Positions 16,555 through 24,101 of a stretch of DNA of 64,000 nucleotides are shown piece after piece. The stretch comes from Bacillus sp. N13C7 (GTDB lineage: Bacteria; Bacillota; Bacilli; Bacillales; Bacillaceae). A program made the position numbers and the translations under genes. Below the pieces are notes generated by a model that did no database searches, was not told where the DNA came from, and saw nothing but the letters and a program-made list of their open reading frames with translations. The stretch spans positions 1 through 64,000 of the forward strand of contig NZ_JALAMO010000003.1 of NCBI RefSeq assembly GCF_026790065.1, given 5' to 3'. Each line of letters begins with the position of its first letter. The first letter of the stretch is position 1.

Positions 16555-18480
16555 TCACTTCATATACCGATACTCCCGCAAACTCTCCAAAATCGCAACT
16601 TCCTGCAACAGTTCCTCACCGACATTCGTTTCCTTTACTTTCTTCCGCTCAAGCTCTTTGTCCACTAATCGCTTCACCGTTAAGACGTCGGTTCCGGTGC
16701 TTAGGACTTCTGCCTTGGAGTTGAAGTGTTTATGGGCGACGAGCTGCATGCCGTAGGAGTTGTATAGCAGCGTGTAGCCGGCGATGCCTGTTGTGGATTG
16801 GTAGGCTTTGGAGAAGCCGCCGTCGATGACGATCATTTTTCCGTTTGCTTTGATTGGGTCTTCGCCTTCGATTTCTTTTACAGGTGTATGGCCGTTGATG
16901 ATATGGCCGTGATCTGGATTGAGTCCGAATTCTGCCAGGATGTTTCGGCAGGTTGCCTCGTCCTCGCGTAAATAATAATACGGGTTTTTCTTTTCTTTAT
17001 GCGTTTCCTTCTCTTTAATGAAATAGCGCTCAAATGTTGTCATGGCGCGTTTTCCGAAGAGGGAGGAGTATTCGCCTGTCCATAAATACCAGGCCATATC
17101 TGTCGCCAGGTCATCGGTTTCTTCCGGGTGAGCAAACGCTTCTCGCAAGAACCGTTCAAATACATCGAGCAGCTCACGGCCCGCATACGGTTTATCCTCA
17201 ATCATCATCGTTTCCATATTGCCGTTTTCATCGACAGGAATACAGCCGTGAATCAACAGGTTGCCGTTATATTTTAAATAAAGGCTGCCTTTTTTCATCA
17301 TAAAATTCATATGGCGGCCCAGCTTTTCGGAATGCTGGACAGAGAATAGCAGCTTGTCTATGACCTCTGCTTCTTCTTCTAATAGCTGGTCTGGCTGCTC
17401 AGGATTAATTGTCGCAAAGCAGGTGTTTTCCAGCTGATATGTTTTTCCGTTCAGCGTGATTTCGTTTTTGTCATAATCTATTTTCTCTAATAACAGCCGC
17501 TCTTCCATATTAAAGTTCGGCCGTCTCTTGATAATCGGGCTCTCAAGCTTGAATTGGATCATGGCAATCGCTTGATGGATTTTTGTGATTTGCTTAATCT
17601 CATCCTCTGGCCTGTTGTCGTCTGCTTTTGGACGGAACGCTGGATTATCATCGTAATATTTTTCGGCCAGGTTCAGCAGCGGTCTCAGGTTGATGCCGTA
17701 CACGTCTTCAATAATATCCAAGTTGTCGTAGCGGGCACAGATACGGATAATATTGGCCAGGCACACTTTGGAACCGGAATAGGCGCCGATCCAAAGGACA
17801 TCGTGATTTCCCCACTGAATATCGACAGAATGATAGTTGATCAGTTCTTCCATAATTCTATCCGGCTGCGGGCCGCGGTCGTAAATATCGCCGACCACAT
17901 GCAGATGGTCGACCACCAGCCGCTGAACGCTGTAAGCAAGGCCGGTGATCAGCTTATCGGCTTGGCCAAGCTCAATGATCTGATCAATGATTTCGGAGTA
18001 ATATTGCTCCTTGTTGCCTGCTTGTTCTGTTTTGTATAGCAGCTCCTCCGTAATATAAGCAAATTGGGCAGGCAGTGCTTTGCGCAATTTGGAGCGGGTA
18101 TACTTGGAGGAGCAATAAGAAACGAGCTTAATCATTCGGTTAATCGTTTCTTTATACCACTCGTTTAATGCCGGTTTCGCATCAAAGTCATGTTTGATCA
18201 ACTTCAGTTTGTCTTCTGGATAATAGACCAATGCTGCTAATTCATCAATTTCTCTATCGTAAATGACACCGCTGAAGATGTCGCGTATCTTCTCTTTGAC
18301 TCGTCCTGAACCATTACGCAGCACGTGTTGGAATGCCTGATACTCCCCGTGCAAATCACTGACAAAATGCTCGGTGCCCTTTGGCAGGTTCAGTATCGCT
18401 TTCAAATTAATGATTTCTGTTACCACTTTTTCTTCACAATCGTATTTTTGCGCGAGTAGATCTAGGTACTTGCTTTCCAA
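16555..18480 (-). CDS. fbp: fructose-1,6-bisphosphatase class III
   Basis: The Firmicute-type class III fructose-1,6-bisphosphatase, a gluconeogenic enzyme. The metallophosphatase motifs are visible: [27 protein letters not shown] and a later [10 protein letters not shown] place the start at TTG 18480 (641 aa) because AAGGGG lies nine bases before it. An open frame extends to 18531 (658 aa) but has a weak ribosome site. The longer conventional product (671 aa in 168, from memory, from an ATG equivalent to 18571) cannot be made here: that frame hits TAG at 18514-18512 and an extra T at 18505-18508 shifts it. The enzyme core is intact. Confidence 0.9.
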   Translation of the reverse strand: MESKYLDLLAQKYDCEEKVVTEIINLKAILNLPKGTEHFVSDLHGEYQAFQHVLRNGSGRVKEKIRDIFSGVIYDREIDELAALVYYPEDKLKLIKHDFDAKPALNEWYKETINRMIKLVSYCSSKYTRSKLRKALPAQFAYITEELLYKTEQAGNKEQYYSEIIDQIIELGQADKLITGLAYSVQRLVVDHLHVVGDIYDRGPQPDRIMEELINYHSVDIQWGNHDVLWIGAYSGSKVCLANIIRICARYDNLDIIEDVYGINLRPLLNLAEKYYDDNPAFRPKADDNRPEDEIKQITKIHQAIAMIQFKLESPIIKRRPNFNMEERLLLEKIDYDKNEITLNGKTYQLENTCFATINPEQPDQLLEEEAEVIDKLLFSVQHSEKLGRHMNFMMKKGSLYLKYNGNLLIHGCIPVDENGNMETMMIEDKPYAGRELLDVFERFLREAFAHPEETDDLATDMAWYLWTGEYSSLFGKRAMTTFERYFIKEKETHKEKKNPYYYLREDEATCRNILAEFGLNPDHGHIINGHTPVKEIEGEDPIKANGKMIVIDGGFSKAYQSTTGIAGYTLLYNSYGMQLVAHKHFNSKAEVLSTGTDVLTVKRLVDKELERKKVKETNVGEELLQEVAILESLREYRYMK

Positions 18481-18511
18481 AATCGTCCATCCCCTTTTTA
18501 GAATAAAAGCC

Positions 18512-18571
18512 CTATTTATGAGCATGTGCATGATAAGGTGAATTTAAAAGTATGACATTATTTTTAAACAT
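18512..18571 (-). pseudogene. broken N-terminal extension of fbp
   Basis: From an ATG at 18571 the minus strand reads 19 codons ([19 protein letters not shown]) and then TAG. This matches the annotated Fbp N-terminus of 168 as I remember it, but the next codon is TAG instead of GAG and a T has been added soon after. Either the extension has decayed here or it was never translated. Confidence 0.6.
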
Positions 18572-18641
18572 TGGACCTTTATATGATAGTACCGCATAAC
18601 TGCTTTTATAGACAATTGAAATGAGTGAAAGAGGAGCAGAG

Positions 18642-18761
18642 ATGAGCGTTAAGAAAAGTGGAAAACAGGAGAGAAAGCAAGAGAGCTCAAAAAAAGCTCC
18701 TTACACTTGTTATCAAATTTGCATTATTAATATAGTGATAACAATCATTTGTTTACCCTAA
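18642..18761 (+). CDS. possible 39-residue hydrophobic peptide
   Basis: A 39-codon frame with a strong Shine-Dalgarno (AGAGGAG, six bases before the ATG). The product has a highly basic N-terminal half (MSVKKSGKQERKQESSKK) and a hydrophobic, cysteine-containing C-terminal half (CYQICIINIVITIICLP), a layout seen in small membrane peptides and type I toxin-like peptides. It lies in the 510-base gap between fbp and epeX and is divergent from fbp. I know no homologue. It could be chance; the ribosome site and amphipathic design argue for a real gene. Confidence 0.4.
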   Translation: MSVKKSGKQERKQESSKKAPYTCYQICIINIVITIICLP

Positions 18762-18981
18762 TCACTGCTTGATTATCTAAGAGTGGGAGTAATTGTTGTC
18801 TTTGTTTCTATCTACTTGAAGACCTGTATACCTGTTGTAGTCTATTAATGATGTTTTGATTCGGAAGTGAGACATGACTTTTAATCTATATGATATAGGT
18901 TTCAGTGGATCTATATCAATTCGCGAATGAGTGATATATCCTAGAACCAGAAAAAATATTCTGATTTTTTAGTCTAATGTG

Positions 18982-19010
18982 TTGACTCATATTGGACTAT
19001 ATGGAATAAT
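18982..19010 (+). promoter_or_regulatory. sigma-A promoter of the epeXEPAB operon
   Basis: TTGACT (-35) and AATAAT (-10) with exactly 17 bases between, 33 bases before the epeX ATG. The rest of the 18762-18981 gap is AT-rich and shows no gene. Confidence 0.65.
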
Positions 19011-19042
19011 TGGATTATATTAGTAGAGAAGGAGGGGATATT

Positions 19043-19192
19043 ATGAAAAAGGAAAACACAAACAATGAGCCTGTAAAAAACTTAGAGTTTAAGGGTCTAT
19101 TAGACGAATCACAGAAGTTAGCAAAAGTGAATGACCTTTGGTACTTTGTGAAATCAAAAGAAAATCGCTGGATTCTTGGAAGTGGTCATTAA
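19043..19192 (+). CDS. epeX: epipeptide precursor EpeX (YydF)
   Basis: The 49-residue precursor of the ribosomally made, D-amino-acid-containing epipeptide. The leader is acidic/polar (MKKENTNNEPVKNLEFKGLLDE) and the C-terminal core includes 'LAKVNDLWYFVKSKENRWI' and ends GSGH. Known for B. subtilis: EpeE epimerises a Val and an Ile in the C-terminal part, the peptide is cleaved and exported, and it kills by dissipating membrane potential and provokes the LiaRS stress response. The ATG at 19043 is preceded by AAGGAGGGG. A hairpin lies just after the stop. Confidence 0.95.
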   Translation: MKKENTNNEPVKNLEFKGLLDESQKLAKVNDLWYFVKSKENRWILGSGH

Positions 19193-19202
19193 TTAGGGGG
19201 TA

Positions 19203-19234
19203 TAAAGGAGAGTTTAACTCTCCTTTACCATTTT
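19203..19234 (+). terminator. attenuator hairpin between epeX and epeE
   Basis: A perfect 10-bp stem TAAAGGAGAG / CTCTCCTTTA with loop TTTAA, followed by CCATTTTT. Because its 5' arm holds GGAG it also resembles a ribosome-site-like repeat. Partial read-through would give much more precursor than enzymes. Confidence 0.8.
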
Positions 19235-19249
19235 TCGGGGGGGTTAATC

Positions 19250-20209
19250 ATGTATGACAAAACAGTATCAATCAATTTAGATTCTAAGTGTAATGCGTCT
19301 TGTGATCATTGTTGTTTTTCTAGTTCGCCAACTTCTACAATTAAGATGGAAAAGGATTATATAAGAGACTTAGTTACTGAATTTGCAAAAAATAAAACCA
19401 TTCAAGTGATTTCATTTACAGGCGGGGAAATTTTTTTAGATTATATATTTTTAAAAGAACTAATGGAAATCATTAAACCATATGAAAAACAAATAACGTT
19501 GATTTCTAATGGGTTTTGGGGTGTCAGCAGGAAACGGGTTCAAGAATACTTTTATGATATGAATTCGTTAAATGTCGTAGCCTTAACTATAAGTTATGAT
19601 GAGTACCATGCTCCATTTGTTAAATCGTCCAGTATTAAAAACATATTAGAACATAGCAGGAAATACCCTGATATCGACATTTCTCTTAATATGGCAGTTA
19701 CTAAAGACAAGATGTCAAACCACATTTTGGAGGAGTTGGGTGATTCAATCTTAGGTGTAAAGATTACAAAATTTCCAATGATATCAGTTGGTGCTGCCAG
19801 AACTAGGATTAGACAAGAAAATATACATAAGTTTTATAATCTTGATGATGAGGATTCCTTATATTGTCCCGGATATGAGATTGTATATCATCATGACGGA
19901 GAGATTTATCCGTGTTGTTCACCCGCTATTTTTGAAACAAAAATAACCTTAAGAGAAGAGTATAATCAGAATTTTGAAAGAACAGTGGAAAAGTTAAATT
20001 CAAATTTGCTATTATTTATTCTTAGGAAAGAAGGATTCAAATGGTTCTTGGATATTTTAAAAGAAAACAATAAAATAGAGGAATTTGATATCCCTTATGA
20101 ATTTTCTTCGATTTGTGGTGTTTGTGGTTCTCTATTCAACTCCGCGGAAAAAATAAACTACTTTTATCCTCACATGGAAAAATATTATTATGAAAATTTT
20201 GAAGTATGA
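19250..20209 (+). CDS. epeE: radical SAM peptide epimerase EpeE (YydG)
   Basis: A 319-residue radical SAM enzyme. The [4Fe-4S] ligands are C14, C18 and C21 of the CNASCDHC motif, followed by SFTGGEIF (the GGE motif). A cysteine-rich C-terminal part (LYCPGYE, YPCCSP, ICGVCG) suggests an auxiliary cluster. Known function: it abstracts the alpha-hydrogen of selected residues in EpeX to invert them to D-configuration. The ATG follows a G-rich ribosome site. Its stop overlaps the next start by 20 bases. Confidence 0.95.
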   Translation: MYDKTVSINLDSKCNASCDHCCFSSSPTSTIKMEKDYIRDLVTEFAKNKTIQVISFTGGEIFLDYIFLKELMEIIKPYEKQITLISNGFWGVSRKRVQEYFYDMNSLNVVALTISYDEYHAPFVKSSSIKNILEHSRKYPDIDISLNMAVTKDKMSNHILEELGDSILGVKITKFPMISVGAARTRIRQENIHKFYNLDDEDSLYCPGYEIVYHHDGEIYPCCSPAIFETKITLREEYNQNFERTVEKLNSNLLLFILRKEGFKWFLDILKENNKIEEFDIPYEFSSICGVCGSLFNSAEKINYFYPHMEKYYYENFEV

Positions 20210-20948
20210 AGATGAAAAATATGAAGTGATTGTACAAAAAAACGTTTTTATAAAAGATAAAACAAGTGGAGATTATTATAAGAAAAACTTAGATTCTCTT
20301 ACAGATGAACAATTATCATACTTTAAAACTTATAAAGAGAAAGTGTCATCAAAGTTTTTTTACCTGTTCTTATCTTTTACGGCTACAATGTTCATGTTGA
20401 ATTATATTCATTTGATAAAATTGCAAAAAGAGTTAACCACTGTAATATTTGGATGGGAAATGTGGATAATTATAGCTATTTACTTTATAATGAATATAGT
20501 GCTTCATGAACTGGGACATATTTATTCTTTAAAATTTTTCGGAAAAAACTTTGACAAAGTTGGATTTAAACTGAATTTTTATGTGTTCCCTGCTTTTTAT
20601 GTCCAATTGAATGAAACCTACATGCTATCCAGAAATGAAAAGATAATCGTTCATTTATTCGGCTTGTTTATCAATTATTTTATAATTAATATTCTAGAAC
20701 TAATAAATCATTTTACAATTTCCAGTGAACCCTTAACGGTGGCATTTATGCTATTCTCATCTACTTTACTGTGGAACTTAGTTCCAATATTGAATTCTGA
20801 TGGATACAAAATTCTTTTGGCTTTTCTTGGCTTAGACGAATATAGCCGCTTTAAAACAAATCATTGGTTAGTCCTTACTATTCAAATTATAGGAGTTGGC
20901 CTTGCGGTAAATTCCGTTGTACATTGGATATTATTTATTGTAAACTAG
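20190..20948 (+). CDS. epeP: membrane metalloprotease EpeP (YydH)
   Basis: A 252-residue intramembrane M50-type (site-2 protease-like) metallopeptidase. HELGH at residues 106-110 lies in a membrane helix, and NSDG at 202-205 gives the third zinc ligand. About five hydrophobic segments follow a polar N-terminal domain of some 50 residues. Expected role: cleave the modified EpeX to release the mature C-terminal epipeptide. It overlaps epeE by 20 bases. About 150 bases separate it from epeA, with no obvious gene in between. Confidence 0.92.
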   Translation: MKILKYEDEKYEVIVQKNVFIKDKTSGDYYKKNLDSLTDEQLSYFKTYKEKVSSKFFYLFLSFTATMFMLNYIHLIKLQKELTTVIFGWEMWIIIAIYFIMNIVLHELGHIYSLKFFGKNFDKVGFKLNFYVFPAFYVQLNETYMLSRNEKIIVHLFGLFINYFIINILELINHFTISSEPLTVAFMLFSSTLLWNLVPILNSDGYKILLAFLGLDEYSRFKTNHWLVLTIQIIGVGLAVNSVVHWILFIVN

Positions 20949-21101
20949 AGTAAAAGATCTCCAAATTAATCATCGCAAAAACATTTCTTCCAGTGCTGAA
21001 TCGGAAACGAAAGAGGTACCTCAAAAGTGAAAACAGTAGCAACCAATTAACAAAGTAGAAGCGGCTCTTTCTTTATGTAAATATTTCCTAGGAGTATGCA
21101 T

Positions 21102-21731
21102 ATGAACATAGCGAATTATACTTTAAAAGTGAAGGGCAAAACGTTACTTCAGGACACTGACTTACATTTTTCGAGTGGGAAAATCAACCATGTTGTCGGA
21201 AAAAATGGAGTCGGTAAATCACAGCTTGCTAAAGACTTTTTGTTGAATAATAGCAAACGAATCGGCAGAGATATTCGTCAAAACGTATCTTTAATATCTA
21301 GCTCGTCGAATATACCTAATGATGTTTCTAAGGACTTTTTATTAAATTTTTTGAGTAAAAAGTTTGATTCAAAAAAGATAAATAAGATTGCACATTTACT
21401 TAATCTTGATAATATCGACGGTAAAGTGCTTATTAAGAATTTGAGTGATGGACAAAAGCAAAAATTAAAACTGCTTAGCTTCTTACTAGAGGATAAAAAT
21501 ATTATTGTTCTAGATGAAATAACGAATTCATTAGACAAAAAAACGGTTATAGAGATTCATGGCTTCTTAAACAAGTATATTCAGGAGAACCCAGAGAAGA
21601 TTATCATTAATATTACACATGATTTGTCTGATTTAAAGGCGATAGAAGGGGATTATTTTATATTTACTCACCAAGAAATCCAACAATATCATTCAGTGGA
21701 TAAATTAATTGAAGTGTATATAAATGAGTAA
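21102..21731 (+). CDS. epeA: ABC transporter ATPase EpeA (YydI)
   Basis: A 209-residue ABC ATPase. Walker A is GKNGVGKS, the signature is LSDGQ, Walker B is IIVLDE, and a switch histidine lies in NITHD. With EpeB it forms the exporter that removes the epipeptide and gives self-resistance. An in-frame ATG at 21096 is possible, but 21102 leaves better spacing from AGGAG and matches the 209-residue length I recall. Confidence 0.93.
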   Translation: MNIANYTLKVKGKTLLQDTDLHFSSGKINHVVGKNGVGKSQLAKDFLLNNSKRIGRDIRQNVSLISSSSNIPNDVSKDFLLNFLSKKFDSKKINKIAHLLNLDNIDGKVLIKNLSDGQKQKLKLLSFLLEDKNIIVLDEITNSLDKKTVIEIHGFLNKYIQENPEKIIINITHDLSDLKAIEGDYFIFTHQEIQQYHSVDKLIEVYINE

Positions 21732-21751
21732 TAAAACAGCGGGGGCTTAAG

Positions 21752-22474
21752 ATGAAATTAGAGTTTAAAAAAAGTATTAGCAACAAAGTTTTCATTATTT
21801 TAGGATCAATGTTCGCATTTTTATTTTTATTGGGGTATTTTTTGCTTGTTGGAATCGATAAAGTCAGCCATGTTACACCTGAGATGTTTTTCTTTAGCTC
21901 CTATACTGTTGCAACCCAGTTTGGTTTGATGTTATTTTCATTTGTTATAGCGTTCTTTATTAATAGAGAGTATTCAAATAAAAATATTCTTTTTTACAAA
22001 TTAATAGGGGAAAACATCTATACCTTCTTTTATAAGAAGATAGCTGTTTTATTTTTGGAATCTTTTGCGTTTATCGCGCTAGGTCTGCTAATCGTATCGT
22101 TGATGTACCATGATTTTTCACATTTTACATTACTGCTGTTTTTATTTTCTGCAGTTATACTGCAGTATATTTTCATCATTGGAACGATAAGCATGCTATG
22201 TCCAAATATATTAATTAGCATAGGGGTAAGCATCGTTTATTGGATGACTTCTGTTATTTTAGTAGCTGTAAGCAATAAAGTGTTTGGTTTTATTGCTCCA
22301 TTTGAGGCAGGTAATACTATGTATCCTCGAATAGAAAGAGTATTACAATCTGATAACATGACACTTGGGAATAATGATATTTTATACATTATTTTATATT
22401 TAGTTTCAATCATGATTATAAATGCAATTATACTTCGCTTTTCTAAAACTAGATGGATCAAAATGGGCATTTAG
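21752..22474 (+). CDS. epeB: ABC transporter permease EpeB (YydJ)
   Basis: A 240-residue polytopic membrane protein with about six transmembrane segments and a basic N-terminus (MKLEFKKSISNK), typical of ABC-2-type permeases. It starts 20 bases after epeA and is the last gene before the operon terminator. Partner of EpeA in epipeptide export or immunity. Confidence 0.92.
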   Translation: MKLEFKKSISNKVFIILGSMFAFLFLLGYFLLVGIDKVSHVTPEMFFFSSYTVATQFGLMLFSFVIAFFINREYSNKNILFYKLIGENIYTFFYKKIAVLFLESFAFIALGLLIVSLMYHDFSHFTLLLFLFSAVILQYIFIIGTISMLCPNILISIGVSIVYWMTSVILVAVSNKVFGFIAPFEAGNTMYPRIERVLQSDNMTLGNNDILYIILYLVSIMIINAIILRFSKTRWIKMGI

Positions 22475-22479
22475 TAAAG

Positions 22480-22510
22480 GAAGCTGCTTCTCGGGAAGTA
22501 GCTTTTTTTA
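22480..22510 (+). terminator. terminator of the epeXEPAB operon
   Basis: Stem AAGCTgCTTC / GAAGtAGCTT with a four-base loop, followed by TTTTTTT. Confidence 0.85.
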
Positions 22511-22589
22511 TGCTATATAAAGGCTACGTGTATGAATTTTGTTAAGGAGAGGTCTCTTTTTGCTTTCGTGCATTGGACTTTTCCAAATC

Positions 22590-22778
22590 TCATCGCTGTT
22601 TTTCTTTCAACATTCGGATAAAGAGAAAAAGGATAATGAAAACGATGAAGTAATTCATTGGATTTATAACAATACTCGTCTCTAGTGAAACCTGTAATAG
22701 TATCCATAGGGCGAGGATGGTTAATATTGTAGAAATGATGATTTTGTATATGTCTGTTCCCTTCCTTTGTTGAAACAA
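22590..22778 (-). CDS. small two-helix membrane protein, unknown
   Basis: A 62-residue frame starting at TTG 22778, with GGAG about ten bases upstream. The product has a basic start (MFQQRKGTDIYK), two hydrophobic segments (about residues 13-31 and 37-55) and a basic end (RMLKEKQR), a sensible small membrane protein. It lies between the epe terminator and yydK. No family recognised. A 90-aa frame on the same strand (22513-22785) overlaps it but looks non-coding. Confidence 0.42.
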   Translation of the reverse strand: MFQQRKGTDIYKIIISTILTILALWILLQVSLETSIVINPMNYFIVFIILFLFIRMLKEKQR

Positions 22779-22878
22779 GATACAACGGCTCCGACCATCA
22801 CTTAATACATTTTCTAACCGATTGTGTACTGACTGTACAGCTTATTTGTCCGGCATCTTGGCCTTCTGCTTTGATCAA

Positions 22879-22908
22879 AAGACCAAGAATCAATTGTTCT
22901 TGGTCTCT
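22879..22908 (-). terminator. terminator of yydK
   Basis: On the minus strand AGACCAAGAA / TTCTTGGTCT with a seven-base loop and a following TTT, just after the yydK stop. The flanking 22780-22878 stretch shows no gene. Confidence 0.75.
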
Positions 22909-22931
22909 TTCGCTTTCCGGTTAATCGTACG

Positions 22932-23642
22932 TCATAGCAAAAAACTATTAGCCTGCACCACAAACTGCGACTGCTGATAATTATAGGAAATCTTCGAGTA
23001 ATCAAACGGCTGCCCATTTGTCAGGTGAAAAATACTTTCTATATACAGCTTCGGCAGTCCAGCCTCTAGCCCCAAATATACCGCTTCTTCCTCATTAAGC
23101 TGACCCACGTGAAGAAACAAATCAGAAAAGCCAATCTTCAGTCCCAATCCTTCCCGGATGTAATGGAAGATGGAGTGGGAAACGATTTCGTTGTTTAAAT
23201 ACGTCACGATGGATTTATTGTAGTAGGATTCTTCGTAGCAAAGGGTCTGGCCGTTGATGTAGCGGACCCTTTTGACATAGTAGATGTCCTCGTCCATTTC
23301 GATGTTCAGGTTTTCCGCCGCTTCCGGTGTCGGCTTTCTCACGTCAAGTTCGATGACTTTTGAGGTGACGTTGAAATCTTCGAGGTCTTTTTTAAATCCC
23401 TGATTGGACAGAAGGCTGATGTAGCCTTTTCGTTTATGTTTTCTGACGAAAATGCCGCTTCCTCTGACCTGGAAGATCGCGCCTTTTTGCTCTAATAGCT
23501 CCAGGGACTTTGTGATGGTGCTTTTGCTGACTTCAAACTGGGCCATGAGGGTTTCCAAGACTGGCAGTTTGTCACCCTGCTGAAGCTCATTTTCTTCTAT
23601 ATACTTTTCGATTTCTTCTGCGATTTGCTGGTACTTTAACAT
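22932..23642 (-). CDS. yydK: GntR/UTRA-family regulator YydK
   Basis: A 236-residue regulator with an N-terminal GntR winged helix (about residues 1-70; 'FEVSKSTITKSLELLEQKG' is the recognition region) and a C-terminal UTRA ligand-binding domain (about 85-230), the HutC/TreR subgroup. Such proteins bind phosphorylated sugars. It is divergent from the beta-glucoside PTS and bglA genes, so it very likely represses them and is released by a phospho-beta-glucoside. ATG 23642 is preferred over 23648 because GAGGA lies six bases before it. Confidence 0.9.
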   Translation of the reverse strand: MLKYQQIAEEIEKYIEENELQQGDKLPVLETLMAQFEVSKSTITKSLELLEQKGAIFQVRGSGIFVRKHKRKGYISLLSNQGFKKDLEDFNVTSKVIELDVRKPTPEAAENLNIEMDEDIYYVKRVRYINGQTLCYEESYYNKSIVTYLNNEIVSHSIFHYIREGLGLKIGFSDLFLHVGQLNEEEAVYLGLEAGLPKLYIESIFHLTNGQPFDYSKISYNYQQSQFVVQANSFLL

Positions 23643-23736
23643 ACGCATTCCTCATTTATTCGTTTAGTTTCACTGCCAAAATTATAGCATAAACCGCTTA
23701 CAATGATAGTTCATGTCAAAATATTTTATTCGGATA

Positions 23737-23765
23737 TTGATAAATTATACCGGTACAATTATAAT
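23737..23765 (+). promoter_or_regulatory. promoter of the PTS-bglA operon with embedded YydK operator
   Basis: TTGATA (-35) and a perfect TATAAT (-10) are separated by 17 bases. The spacer holds the palindrome AATTaTACCGGTAcAATT (23743-23760), symmetric at all but one base pair. Its placement between the hexamers is ideal for repression by the divergent GntR-family regulator. Confidence 0.8.
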
Positions 23766-23798
23766 GAAAGCGCAACCAAAACAAAGGGGTGGGTGAAA

Positions 23799-24101
23799 AT
23801 GTCGGGGAAAGTGAGAGATGATAGCAGACTAGCAAAAGACATTTTGGAGGCCGTTGGCGGGGAAGAGAATGTAATTGGAGCTTCTCGCTGTGCTACCAGG
23901 CTTCGGTTGGTGCTGAAGCGGTCTAACCCTAAAGCGAAGGATATCGTGAAGTCGATGCCCGGGGTCATTACAGTTGTAGAGAACAGCGGTCAATTCCAGG
24001 TTGTCATTGGACAGCACGTAGGGGAAGTGTACGAGGGTTTTCTAAGCTGGTCCATATTGACCAGTCTGGGGAACAGAGTGAGAATAAAGGGACGATGCTG
24101 A
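23799..24101 (+). pseudogene. beta-glucoside PTS IIB part, split from IICA by a frameshift
   Basis: A 100-codon frame encoding a EIIB(Glc/Bgl) domain: C31 in GASRCATRLR is the phosphorylated cysteine, and FQVVIGQHVGEVYEGF is the domain end. After EGF the frame derails into SWSILTSLGNRVRIKGRC. Reading the other frame from the TTTT run at 24038-24041 gives SKLVHIDQSGEQSENKGTML, which flows into the IIC gene, so one T has been lost from a five-T run. The ribosome site is AAGGGGTGGG. A split but working IIB is possible, because the stop (24099-24101) overlaps the downstream ATG (24095). Confidence 0.8.

Noticed and set aside
16446-16724. Plus-strand frame of 92 codons beginning MSEQITRLVSNFAVLNEKLKNHKKQ
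   Set aside because: The first 35 codons look protein-like and may be a gene remnant, but the rest runs antisense through fbp and there is no clear ribosome site. Not called as a gene.
20949-21095. Gap between epeP and epeA searched for an extra peptide gene
   Set aside because: No frame with both a ribosome site and reasonable length; treated as a spacer within the operon.
22513-22785. 90-codon minus-strand frame overlapping the 62-codon membrane protein
   Set aside because: Histidine- and asparagine-rich with no coherent pattern; the overlapping 62-codon frame has a sensible membrane layout instead.
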